From contig NC_089320.1 of assembly GCF_036669915.1 (NCBI RefSeq), forward strand, positions 21,261,982 to 21,325,981: a stretch of 64,000 bases of DNA. The letters run 5' to 3'. The stretch's first letter is position 1. Each line of letters starts with the position of its first letter. Shown one piece after another: positions 23,201-35,100 of the stretch. The translations under genes and the position numbers were made by a program. The notes beneath the pieces were generated by a model. The model made no database searches and had not been told where the DNA came from. It saw nothing but the letters and a program-made list of their open reading frames with translations. This DNA comes from Pocillopora verrucosa (Eukaryota; Cnidaria; Anthozoa; Scleractinia; Pocilloporidae).

Positions 23201-26200
23201 ATTTTTAACCAATTGACGAAAATGTATTTATCATTAGAGCATTTTTCAATTGAGCGACGAAAGTGACTCAGGATTGCTTTGGTTTGCTTAACTTTGATCT
23301 GTGATTGTTCCAGAAAGCTCGCTCCACCTTCTCAACCAATCAGATTCAAAACTAAACGCAATCACGATTTGCTTACTCGCGTTTTCCCGCCTTTCTAATT
23401 GGCTAATGATGATGTCAACCCTCGCTCTGATTGGTTGAGATTGTGATTGCTTTGGTTTTGGTTTTCCCAAACTCTAGTAAAAAGTACTCTATTTTTTCAT
23501 TTCTTTTTTTCATATCTTTTCATACTCTTGATGTAAATCTTTCGCAGTAACAAACTCACCTGGCGGGACATGCAACATATCATCGTCAGAACAGCTAAAC
23601 TAACGAGTCCTGTGGATGATGGATGGCGGACAAATGGAGCGGGATTTCATTTCAATCACAAGTTTGGTTTTGGTCGCCTGGATGCCGACGCTATGGTAGA
23701 AATGGCAAAAACATGGACTTCGGTACCAGCACAGCGGATTTGCACTGGAGCAGCCAGTATAGAAGAAAGGTGACTTACATCACAGTTTCAAAATTTTGCA
23801 AAAACTTGACATTCCAGGCTGAAAGACTTTGTTTTGGAATCGTACTGAGTTTTTTGTTAAGATGACGAAAATACCTGAGACTCTTTTTCATCTAGAGGAG
23901 CTATTTCTCAATACTTAAGATTAATTTTAAGCGTCAAAAATGTCCTATGAATGTAATGGAGGATGAAAATGGTAACATAGATAAGGCGAAAACCATGGCG
24001 ATAAGAATGAATCAAAGCGATCAAAATAGAATTGAAGAAAAAGGAAAAAAGAGAAAAAATGAGGGTGGATGCTACAATTTATGAACTGTGGCATTAGCCT
24101 TTTTGAAATCCATGTCCCTTGTTCACAAGGTGAAGGGAAAATAGCGCTTTGCATTAAAATTTGTCTAATTTAACTGAAAAAAAAGCAAAGAAAAATTGAA
24201 ACCACAGGTAAAATTGAACAACAACATATACCGTGCAACTACATCGCTGTGGTCTTGTTGACAGAGTAGCTTCAAAAACCCCTCGACACCACACGCTTTA
24301 ATCGGGCGTGATTGTGTCTGAAACTTTACAGTCCTGTTGACAGAGTAGCTTCGAATTCCCTCAACACCACATGCTTTAATCAGGCGGTATTGTTTCTTTC
24401 ACTTTACAGGGATATCCCTTCAGGTGGTGCACTGGAACTGTCCATACCCACTAAAGCATGCGCGGGGACTATTGCCGAGATAAACAAACTTGAACACGTA
24501 GTACTTACCATCAGCTTTATTCACCGACGCCGTGGTGACGTCAGCATTCTACTGATGTCACCGTCAGGGACGAAGAATGAAATGCTTTCTACTCGACATT
24601 ACGACGACTCCAAGGAGGGTCTTGATAACTGGGGCTTTATGACCGTACACTGCTGGGGTAAGTGTTGTCTATAAGATAAAATATTCGCAGTGGTATAAGG
24701 CTTGTATAACACTGAGTTTTAAATCAATGTTTAACTCTATACAGGTGAAAATCCTCGCGGTTTCTGGCAGCTTAAGCTCATTGATAATCCGCTGAACGAG
24801 ATTGGGGACCGTGTGTTGAACGGTTACGGTACGCTACACCTGGACACGAGCAAACAAGATACGGATGTAGAAGATTTGGAGGAACAAGTTATTGACGATC
24901 AAACCAAGCAGCAGCAAACTCGCGTTCAGCAGCTGAAGATGCAGGTACTGTGGCGAAAATACGAAAGGTGGTTTTCACCGGATGCTATGTTGTGTTTTTA
25001 TTTACAGTTACAACCTTTTTACAAATTGTTGTGCTTGAAAGTAATCGTTGTCTTCCCGCGCTTTGTAGTCACCGTTTCCCTGCCCTTTGGCGTCGGTTAC
25101 GGTTTCGCGCCGTTGATAGTAATCCTTGTTTTCCTGCGCTTAGAAGTAGTCACCACTTACCTGCCTGCACCTGATTGGTTACTGCTTCCCGCGCTTGAAA
25201 TTAATCCTTGTTATCCCGCGCCAAGCGGAAGTCACCGTTTTCCTGCGCTTGGCGCCGGTTACAGTTTCCCACGCTTAAAAGTAATTATTGTTCTCTTGCC
25301 CTTAGAAATAGTCACCGTTTAGCGACCTACACCAAGTCGGTTACAGTTTCTAGGCCCTTAGAAATATTCACTATTTACCTACCTACACCAAGTCGGTTAC
25401 AGTTTCCAGGCCCTTAGAAATATTCACCGTTTACCTACCCGCACCTAGTCGGTTACAGTTACATATTTGAGGTGGTCAATTTTTTCGCGCTCCTCACACA
25501 ACCTTTTGCTTATCTGCGTCTGACTCTAATAACAATTGTAGTAACTGTTATTTACTATTTTCTTTGAACAGAACGACCATATTGATTTTCCATATCCCCC
25601 GGGAGTTAGACGAAACGAGGTGCGGCACCAGAACAGCTCGGAAATGAGTGAGCAAAGCGTCATAGACGATCTTTATAATCTCACAGAAAGCGATGTGGCT
25701 AGCGCCACGGAGTACGTTTACGATCGAAGCCGAATTGCGTACCCCGAGGGATCGGGAAGTGGGGATTTTTCTGGCAGCGACGAGAATTTCTCAGACCCTG
25801 GACTTGACTTAAATCCACAAGAATCGGGAAGTGGGCGAGAGCCTAAAGCTTATGTTAGTGAGGGAATTCCCTTGGAAGAAATACCCGACGAGGAAATGGA
25901 TGCCGAGGATCGAGACCACGTTTCAGACCCCTCAGATTCGAGCGGGACATCCCTGGATGATTTCCCCGATGATGAAGATTTTATCGACGAAGACACTATG
26001 GATGAGAACAACGGTTTTAAAGATACTCTCCGAGAAACACCATCTGTACTTAAGAATAAGAAATCTAGAGAGAGAAAGAGGCACTCGAAGACAACCTTTG
26101 CCAAGAAAAGTGTTGTAGTGAACAATAATTCCAATACGATAAAGAAAAAGGTCCAAGTTGCGGCTGAGGAAACCGCAACCCAGCGTGTTCAAGTAAACGC

Positions 26201-26294
26201 GGGCTACGAAAATCCCGAGATTCCATGTCTCGCCAGCGGCTGTTCTGGGGTTCTATTAAAATGGGTGGTCACGTTTTATGGAACTGAAAATTAA
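17234..26294 (+). CDS. Proprotein convertase copy A (kexin/furin family, S8B), split P domain
   Basis: Secreted subtilisin-like endoprotease expected to cut precursors after basic residues. Fourteen exons join in phase to 879 residues: 17234-17479, 18171-18275, 18591-18680, 19159-19267, 19929-19966, 20496-20569, 21101-21189, 21779-21951, 22406-22627, 22974-23074, 23548-23769, 24410-24657, 24745-24944, 25572-26294. The start is the first in-frame ATG; the hydrophobic leader is weak. A prodomain ends at RVKR132. The catalytic triad is Asp182 (SILDDG), His222 (CHGTRCAGE) and Ser399 (GTSSAAP), with oxyanion Asn323 (ATGNGG), so it is not PC2-like. The P domain begins near 490 ([28 protein letters not shown]). 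Its last strand ([14 protein letters not shown]) is found only at the C-terminus, after a roughly 270-residue acidic insertion. There is no cysteine-rich or membrane segment. Closest general type is the neuroendocrine/PC1-3 group; orthology is unsure. Confidence 0.9.
20584..20793. mobile_element. MITE-like element, family 2, in convertase A intron 6
   Basis: A 210-base element bounded by TTAACCATTTAACTCC and the inverted GGGAGTTAAAGGGTTAA. It matches the element at 52403-52614 along its whole length in opposite orientation. It starts only 14 bases after the end of exon 6. Confidence 0.8.
21555..21640. repeat. Imperfect (AAT)n repeat
   Basis: Run of AAT units with interruptions (AGT, GAT) in convertase A intron 7. 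Simple repeat. Confidence 0.85.
22045..22140. repeat. Dispersed repeat, family 3
   Basis: The segment from CTCTGACGAAGAGCTAACA to AACTCAGTTGATAAAACCA recurs at 62808-62895, including ATGGTGGCCAATTT. It lies in convertase A intron 8. Coral genomes carry many copies of such a sequence, from my general knowledge. Confidence 0.65.
25020..25470. repeat. Minisatellite of about 56 bp in convertase A intron 13
   Basis: Repeated units contain GGTTACAGTTTCC, CCCTTAGAAATA and CACCGTTTACCT. The markers at 25331, 25387 and 25443 are exactly 56 bases apart, and more diverged units extend leftwards to about 25020. Because the unit has few stop codons, long open frames occur here that are not coding. Confidence 0.8.
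25572..26287 (+). other. Acidic, Ser-Gly-rich P-domain insertion of convertase A (last exon)
   Basis: The last exon codes almost entirely for inserted sequence. It is rich in Asp, Glu and Ser, with two syndecan-like Ser-Gly clusters ([13 protein letters not shown] near 25743 and QESGSGREP near 25818). A basic patch follows ([13 protein letters not shown]), then a VQV-x4-ET-x2-QRVQVN motif shared with copy B. The exon closes with the canonical last P-domain strand and a stop two residues after YGT. Confidence 0.75.
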
Positions 26295-29181
26295 TCACAT
26301 TTAGTATAGCGATTTTTATTAATTTATCTGTTTTATAATTCTTTCGAACAGAAACATCACCACCAGGACCCTATACCATCTGGAAGTTTTGCTAAATTTT
26401 GATAAACGGCTTGGATAGGGCGTGCCTTCAAATTAGACCCTGAATGATGAATTGGCTGAGCCATGAATTCGATTTAGGAATTTTTTTAAATTGAAAGGCG
26501 CTCTTTCACAGAGAGTTTCCTTCTTCAAGCCGATTATCAAAGTTATGAAAACCATTGTTTGCTTTAGGGGGACTCTGCTTCGGAAAAAGAACGTGGTTTT
26601 TTACCAATACTTTGCTCTGGTTCACCGCACAGTGAATTGTAGAATATTTTCTGACAAGTTTTGTACTGTGCTAACGAACATACCGCTACCTCATTCACAC
26701 AAAAGCTAAAACATATGTCAAGACTGTTTTGTTAAACACGGTCTTCAATTTATATCTTTGTAGGAGCCGCTTAAATCGATGTTTGTCGACTTCATATTTT
26801 GCACATTTAAAATACAAGTTAGTGACTACCTCCCCTCCTATGGACAATTCAGTTTTTCAGTTCTCTGCGTCTGATTTTCATTTAGTTAAACCCGGTCTTA
26901 GAAAGTTTTGCTGGTTTGAATGGGGTAGGAGCCCAAAAGCAATCAAATCAAGTGTAAACTGTAGTACGTTTATTTCACAGAAAAAGCACGCAGTGATTTC
27001 ATACACATAGGTGTTATCCCCCCCTTAGGAATACAAAACCGTAAACTAAGTGCATCCTTGGCCATGAAGCTCGCTCTAAAACACCCAAGTTCTGTCTCTA
27101 TTATGCATTAATTCCTGAAATTTTCTCCAATATTTTATCTTTGTGACAAGGAGGACTTAGCCAGTTCGTGAGATTGGTAGCCCACCTCAATCAGTGTGTA
27201 GAGAATACAGTTTTACATGATTGGTTTCCATCTTTTCCATAGTGAATCCACTCCATTCCCTAACCTAGCTGGCAATTTTTTTGCAGTGAGTGTCACATTA
27301 AACAAAGTTGTTTTTAAGAGGTGTTGACTCATTTCATATTTGACTAAAGCTCTGGTGTTTAAGATAAGAGAGCAATTTACAAAGGTTACCTCCGAAAGCG
27401 GTGAACAAGTGTCGAGTATGGCGTACAACTAGTCGATCGTGAGGTAAGGGGTTGTGCAGTGCCCTTGAACAAGACACTTAAGCTTCGATCCCAATAGAGC
27501 AAATCAGCACCAGCGAATTATCAGTATGTATGTATTTGCGATATTTAGACAGTTTGGCCCAGTTCAGCTCAAAGCTGGTTAAAATGGGGTCCTGTGTAAA
27601 CAATGACAACGCGAGACCACAACGCCAGGAACTACGTTTCCTATTCTTTGCGAGAAGTGCATGGGTTCTTTGACGTCCCCTGCTTACCAGTACCGAGAAG
27701 AGACAGGACAAGTTGCCTACGGGTTATCGTCCTTGTTGAAATACTAAGTGTAGCGCCTTAGATAAACGAACACAATGACTATTAATTGCGAGCAAGATTA
27801 CCAGTTTCGTTTGGAGTTATCGACAAAGAGTGACACCAGGTCGCATACGTCATGCGACAACAACAATAACTTTGTAGGCGCCAGGATTACATATAATTCC
27901 GTAATTGTCTTTGTTCGTGGTTTTCTTTCTTTTTCTTAGCTTAGTTTTTAGCGTTTTCGTAGTTCTTTATTCTTTGCTAATTATTCTTATATTTTGAGCC
28001 AAACTTCTTCCCGATTCGAGGAAGTACGAAGTCAAGCCCAACCATGATTTTACGCAAACAGTGGGCCTTAGATTTTCTCTATAAGAGGGCTGATTCTCTA
28101 TAAGAGAGTTGAACATAATGACCAGCTCCCAGTTGGGTAGTTTGCTAAGTTGGTAGAGCATTGCACCAGTATCGCAAAGGTCATGGGTTCAAATCCCGTA
28201 CAGGCCTGAATTTATTTCCATTACTGCTGAAGTAGTGTTCATCATGTTCATGTTCATATTGCCTTCATATTCATCTAATTATTTTAATCCACAATGCACA
28301 TATGATTTCATATATTCAAAGTCATTACTAACAGTGGAAGGACGTTTATTTGAAACAAATGTTAGTTAGCTTTCGACAGTGTTCCAAAATAATCAATGTT
28401 CGTATGAAAGGTCAAGCTAAATTGAGGTTTGTTTAGGGCGCGGTTAAACAACGGCTAAACTTTGTTTCAATAACTGGCCCTTAGGCTAAGCTTGTGTGTG
28501 TCCATGTACCGGGTGAAATACAAATGAAAAGTAACGAACCTGAACTGTAGCCGCGGTGACGGAGGTGTGTCAGAACTAAATAAATTAAAGTTTTTTATTA
28601 TTCCTTACCGTGACTGACAGAAGATAGAATTTTAATGTTTAAACTGAAAGATTTAAAAGCTTGCTGGTTCTTCATTTATTCTTTCCATAATTTTGGGTAT
28701 TTTGCCGGTCTTAGGGAACTGAACAACGATCAATTAAGGGGGAACCTAACTTTGTCTTCACTTTCGGTATAATTACTGTCATGTAACAAAGTGACTAAAT
28801 ACAAATGGATACGGTGAAAATGTCAAACGATCTTAAATCAAAGATAAGTAGGAGCTTAACATCAATAAGCACTGAAATTTCTCCTCATCTGCTATTCTTT
28901 CGCCCAGCGCGCTCTCACAAAAATCGTGCCGATGACCAATATCACAATATATTTACGGTAAGTCTGCTGCTGAGTGTGATTTTTGTAGCGGTGATTATTT
29001 CCTGCATGGATAAGCCAAAGAGCTGAGGTTCACCCAAGCGTTTTTCTCAAGACAACCCACAACCTGCTATCCACCATGACATACACCGTGCATCAGACTG
29101 CGTAAGTAGATGGCCATGGTCATGAATTTATTCAACAAAATTGGGCCTCGATTTCTCTAACAATTTCGCTGGAAGTAAAAA
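26295..29181. other. Intergenic region between convertases A and B
   Basis: 2.9 kb holding the 3' end of copy A and the promoter of copy B. A tRNA-derived SINE lies at 28118-28262. A segment near 27430-27480 (with CTTGAACAAGACACTTAA) resembles a SINE tail fragment. A 73-codon open frame at 28805 has a hydrophobic end but no family signal. Confidence 0.55.
28118..28262 (+). mobile_element. tRNA-derived SINE
   Basis: A tRNA-like head (about 28138-28208) has an A-box-like GCTAAGTTGGTAGAGC and a perfect B-box GGTTCAAATCC. A body follows with ATTACTGCTGAAGTAGTGTTCAT. The tRNA fold is degenerate: the base before the putative anticodon is C, not U, and there is no good acceptor pairing. It is therefore a SINE head, not a working tRNA. 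Confidence 0.75.
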
Positions 29182-32100
29182 ATGAAACCAGTGCGATGGC
29201 GTGTTTACATCACGTTGTTAATCCTCGCTTCAGAAATCGCCATCTTACTTGGAAAACCTGCTAAGAAATCGCGGAAAAGAGGAAGAAGAATCTTTGACAC
29301 GACGCCAAAGCTGACGCGAAGAGAATGGGAAGAACTTCACAAGTTTGAAGATGCGCTAAAAAACGACAATGGAGAGTTAATGTTCACGAACTCCTGGGCG
29401 CTCAAACTCGATCCCGCGGAGATTAAAGTCGCAGACAGGATTGCTAAGAAACATGGTTTTATAAACTACGGCCAGGTAGGTAAACTCGAGTTTTTCTTTA
29501 TATTATTCTGCGGGTGTTCTAAGCTTTGAGTTCAAACGTCAATAATTTCTCCCGGTGGCATTCGGTTACTAAGAGTGGATTTTGTCATTAAGATTCCTTT
29601 TTTGAAACTAGAAACTGTGATTATGGACTTTTTAAGATCATTTCCAGTAAGATGTCTCGCTTTGCTTCGATTTCTGTGGAATTTAAGACATATTCTTAAA
29701 ATCTTTATTTCAAAAGCGCCATGCCACTTATAAATCAACAGTTGGTTTTCTTAATTGATCACCAGTCATGTTTTCTTAATTGTTGACTTCTACTTTACAA
29801 TGTAGACTGAATATTGAGAAGTACGTAATTAAGTCTTAAAAATTTACTCAGCACAATTTTGCACTGGAAGATTCACTTAAGAAAGCAACCAGACTTGTTC
29901 AAAATGAGTCGTCCAATTTTCGCTACAGTAATCATTGATATTAATTCTGCAACGTTCTTCATCCTTAGAATGCCTCTGTTGCATCCACTAGATAAACAAA
30001 CTATGTTATTTTTGTTTGTACTAATGACTGATTTTCTACTTCAAAAAAATCATAAACAAATTGGGAAAAAAATGCCATGCTAATTAGCATGTGGGTATAT
30101 TTAAATACTTAGACTAATTCCAAATTGCTATAGTTTTATCAGTACCTCAGATTCTTATCACAAGTAAAGCAATGATACTTGCTGATGAGCTACAATTTTG
30201 GCAATTGCAGAAAAGGAAAATTTGAGCTACGAAGCCACACTTTGATGCAACGGAAAATTTTAGAGGGTTCTTCTTCCCGTGGAGGAATCTGATCACAATT
30301 TTTAATGAAAGTTTCCTTTCAGTTGCCTTCTTATGGTCATGGTGAAATAAGTTGCCGTAGATGCAAGTGGCATATACGGTAGCTCTCGAGTGCTACGAAG
30401 GCTTGAAAAGCTCATCACTGTTTGTCAGCATTTCTTCGATTCAGTTCTCAAGTTCAAAGTCGTGCATAGTCAAATCATGACTGCTGAATATTGTTTGGAA
30501 TAGAGATTCATGCATGTACTGTGGCCGTTAAATTGTTTGGCTTAGATGAAAACATGCATAATTTGGGGGTGAGATCTATGGCTTTTCCCTTCACATTCGA
30601 GGGAAGTCACGGCATCTAAAAGACCTTTTAAAAACCAACGGAAAACATAAGGAAAACCAAAAAAATTTCAATTGATATTCTCATGGGAAAAACTCAATTT
30701 AATTCAAGTAATTTACGATGTGCCAAACCCAGATATCTTGATTACCAAACTTGATCTTAAGGTATGAATCTCTGAAGAAAATTAGAGCACAATTTAAATA
30801 ATCTCTCTATTATACATATTTATTTTTGTAATTTCATACTAGGTTGGCTCTCTCACAGGATATTATCATTTTAAACACGAAGGCAAAGGCTTAAGACACA
30901 AGCGTGATGTGCACGAAAAAACCAAGCTACTGCTATCTGAAGATGAAGTAAGCACAACTTGAATCATCATGTTGTTGTTATATTTCCATACCCAAGATGA
31001 ATTCGTTTGGTATTTGCACTCGAAGTAAGACTAAAGGTGCTCGGCGCCCTTTTGTAACTCCTAGTGAAAAAATGGCTTATGTTATAGCACAAGCTTCCAT
31101 AGGTCAGTTGACAAATCAACTGAATGAAAATCGTAACTTATTTGGACTCAAACCCTCACTGGAACTCAGATCTTGTTTGTTCCACACCCACGATAAATGG
31201 ATCTTGGATCTCTTGTATACATCAGTAATTATATGGCACGTGGCAAACGATCTTATTAAAAGAGTGATCCTTGAATCTTCCAGGTTGTTTGGGCAGAACA
31301 CCAACATATTTTAGTAAGATCTAGAAAGGATGGAATCCCATCTGATCCTAAGTTTAGAGACCAGTGGTATCTTGTAAGTATATTCTTGTTCGCTGGAAGA
31401 AATTTATTCATAAGCAATTTTTCGTGGAGTTCAGTTCAGTTAACGATTTGATTGAGCCAGTTAAAACTTTGATCTGTTAAATATAAAGTAAGATAGATTA
31501 AACGGTGGATTGTAGGCTAAGAGGTCTGTAGATACAGAACTAAGCTAGAAACTCTTATGTCCAAAGATTATTTGTTACAACAACAATTAAAAGACCTCCA
31601 TAAAAATGAAAAATTTGTATCGTACTTTGCACATTTTTCTGTATATAGTTAAATCAAGGACAATCCACTGGCCCGGCTGGTGTCGATCTTGATGTGATGC
31701 CTGTTTGGCGGCAAGGGATCACGGGAAGAGGAGTGGTCATTAGTATTCTTGATGATGGAGTTGACCATACTCATCCAGATCTTAGAGATAACTTTGTAAG
31801 TCAAAAATATCAGTCTGATATTAGTGGTGTTGAACGAAAGATGAAGGATATATAACGGCTGGAAAATAAGGAAGAGGGTATTAAGTCCAAAATTATCCAC
31901 AAAGTAGTGAGAATGCGCCTAAACGATTTATTTTGCGAATACAAGTCCAGCTGTGTACGTGCAACAACTTTGCTCTTTTCAAAACAGGATCAAACCCTTA
32001 TACTAAAACGTTATAAAGGTCCTTTTTTAAGGAAATCCATTTTAAGTTTGCCTTTAAACTCGAGTAATCCGGTCTCTAAGGGAAAACGTGTGTTTCCTAA

Positions 32101-35100
32101 ATGTTTTGGGCAAGAAGAAATAAAAACAAATAGACGAGGGACCTACGAAAGAGAGAGATATTCACAACTTACGAATGGTTTCCATAAGAATATATCAGGC
32201 CTCTCCGGGAGATTGATCTTGTTTATAATTTTATCCATCTTTCTTGACTGCACTGAGTGAACACATCACAACTAATATGTGATTGTATGACCCTACCTTG
32301 ACACAGGACCAAAAGGCAAGTTATGATTTTAACGACATGGATGCTGATCCAAAGCCAAGAGACAGCGACCCTGATAACTGGTATGTAACTCACGCGATCC
32401 TCATAGCTCGATCACAAAAACTGACATAGAGCCTCTCCACCAAGAGGACCGCAACCGTAGATCGTGTTGCATTCGTTTTATTTACTCCTTATACCCTGAC
32501 ATCAGTATGCACATTCTCCATACTGCTCTCTATACGTTTCCTAAGGTGCTGACAAGGAGAATTTGTTTAACAATCAAGAGCTTCTTTAGTTGGTGATCAA
32601 TTCCTTTACTATCGTAACCTTAATGTTTGATTCAGGGGTGATTTTGTTCGGAGAAATTAGATCATGATCCCTCTTGGAGGTCAAAAGGTTAACATTGACA
32701 ATTTCTTCAGGTTGTGGAAATTTTTTTATTCGAAGAAATAAACGAGCAGATCACCTGAGAAGTCCTTTTACTCCACCAGAATTACTGGCTACACACTTCA
32801 TAGATAGAAGATAGAAGAATTTAAAAATTTCCTAAGGTCGGGCGCTAGCTCTCTACGCTATTTCTCAGACAAAAACACCCCCGTGCTATAGTAGTGAAAG
32901 GAGTCTATTGTCGACGGGAGTGTCTGATAAAAGTCATGAGCTGGGAGTATAGGACTGTAGAGCATATTCAATATATTTATAGAATGGAGAGGGAGAGAGA
33001 TATATAAACTAACTTATAAGTGCCATTTGGAAGCTTGCCAGGTAATGATTTCGTAATCAATCGATCATTTTTGACAAATAGGGAAGGTTACGCGTAACCC
33101 TTTCCCCTGGTTACGCTTATACGTGATATTGATTAATTTTGATTAAGTATTTTTGGACCATGAAAAATGGCATGTTTCTTTTCACGTTTGTTTTCTCTAC
33201 AATCTTAGTCACGGTACACGGTGTGCTGGAGAGGTGGCAGCGGTCGCTAACAACAGTGTATGTGGAGTGGGTGTAGCTTACGATGCTAATATCGGAGGTA
33301 AATATACAAAATATACTCCATGATTTTCTCGTAATTTGAAGTTGTCAAGAGGTGCATGTTACCTCTTGGGTGTTTGCCTACTATAGCAAACTAATATTGA
33401 AAGTCCGTATGATAAAAAAACAATTAAAAATATTTTCAGTAGCTCATCTAGGTTCCTTCTGCATGAAGCGTATAAGAGTATTAACCCCTCCCTCTCCCCT
33501 AGATAAGATGCTAGATCATCGCACGTTACACCTCAACATTTCGTCAGTTCCTCGTACCCAGTAATACTCTTGGAGAATGCCACTGCGAGTGGAAATATCC
33601 CTCCCAAAAAACAGTATAATGACCCGGTGAGGTCTCAAACCCAGACCTTTCGAGTCCATTGCGCTTTCGCTTGGCCACCGCGTCTACCACAAAAAAAAGT
33701 GTTTGACACGGTATCAATAATTTGACAAGGACAATTTTCACTGTATTGTGTCCTAGGTGTGCGGATGCTAGATGGTCAGGCTACAGATGTGTTGGAAGGA
33801 AGTTCATTGAGTTTCCAGTCTGAATACATCGACATCTACAGTAACTGTTGGGGGCCCAAAGATGATGGAAAAACATTTGGCAAACCTGGAAAACTTGCAC
33901 AAGAGGCGCTTATGCAGGGAGCTCTTAAGGCAAATTATTTATTCATTTAAACAGCGTTATCAATGAAAAAATTCCAAGTAGGTTATGTCAAAGAGGAGCT
34001 TGATCCCCGCGTTAAGCTGCACCCTTGGAAATACAACATAAGAACTATTTAACATCTTACACTAAATCTATATGGGATAGAAGTACTCCAGATAGAGAAG
34101 GAGTTGATAATTTTCAAATCAAAGTACTACGTGTAAAAAGCTAAGGGGAAAAATAATTATTCATTAAGTGACGCCTATAAAGCTTGTCCAAACCGAGAGA
34201 CTCTATTACAATTAATCATAAAGGACGGAAATTGTTCAAATATGCGTACTTACTAGTAAGTATTTGCCATAATAATGGTTCGTGACTCAGGCCTTAGGAA
34301 TTTTAATTCAAACATTAATTTTAATTTAAATGCTTTAAAAATCATTTCGATTTGTAACAATAACTCGATCTCAAAATGGAAAGGAAGATGGGAAATGCTA
34401 ATATCAATCGACCAAATGAAAAAAAAAAGTTTAACAAAAGTCATTAGTCGCCCGCTCGGGAGATTTTTGGTTCCTTATCACTGACTTACTGAAGGGAGAA
34501 AACATTTTTTAAAATAGAGTTTATTCTCAGATTTTGCTTAGATTTCATACCACATTTTGTAAGCTAACACTTAAAATTGTGCGGTATATAAATCTGTGAT
34601 TGTAATGAACACTTAACCACTCTAAAAGGGCATTTTAAATCTCTGAAGTTCTTTAATCTATTATAATTCTCAGGGTCGTGGCGGTAAAGGTAACATCTAC
34701 GTTTGGGCGACCGGCAATGGAGGTCTTACAGATGACGACTGCAACTGTGATGGCTACACTACCAGCATATATACCATATCGGTTGGGTGTATCGGTGATC
34801 ATGGTCTCTCCGCCTACTACACAGAGTTGTGCTCCTCCACGCTGGCTGTCACTTTTAATGGAGGCTCTCACAGAGAGAAGGAGGAAAACAAAATGGTAAG
34901 GCTATCAGGCTGCTTGTTGGTCTTTAGACTGTGTCATAGATTAGATCAGAAAACGGTTACACGTGTAGCTGTTATTTTGAGCTAAAGACAATTGGGATAG
35001 AGGTCATTTCTTGGTTTGTCATCAATAATCCTTAGAAAGATATGTTGGGACTTGCTCTTCCCCATACGGTATGAAGTTTTGAATGGCTAAATACAAAGAA

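Noticed and set aside
24813-25322. Long open frame running from convertase A exon 13 through the following intron
   Set aside because: A good donor (CAG before GTACTG at 24945) and an in-phase acceptor at 25572 fit better, and the open stretch is minisatellite sequence. Kept only as a possible retained-intron form.
28138-28208. Functional tRNA gene
   Set aside because: The B-box is perfect but the anticodon loop lacks U33, the acceptor stem does not pair, and a SINE body follows.
28805-29026. Small membrane protein gene upstream of convertase B
   Set aside because: Open frame of 73 codons with a hydrophobic end, but no family match or supporting signals; likely chance or part of the 5' region.
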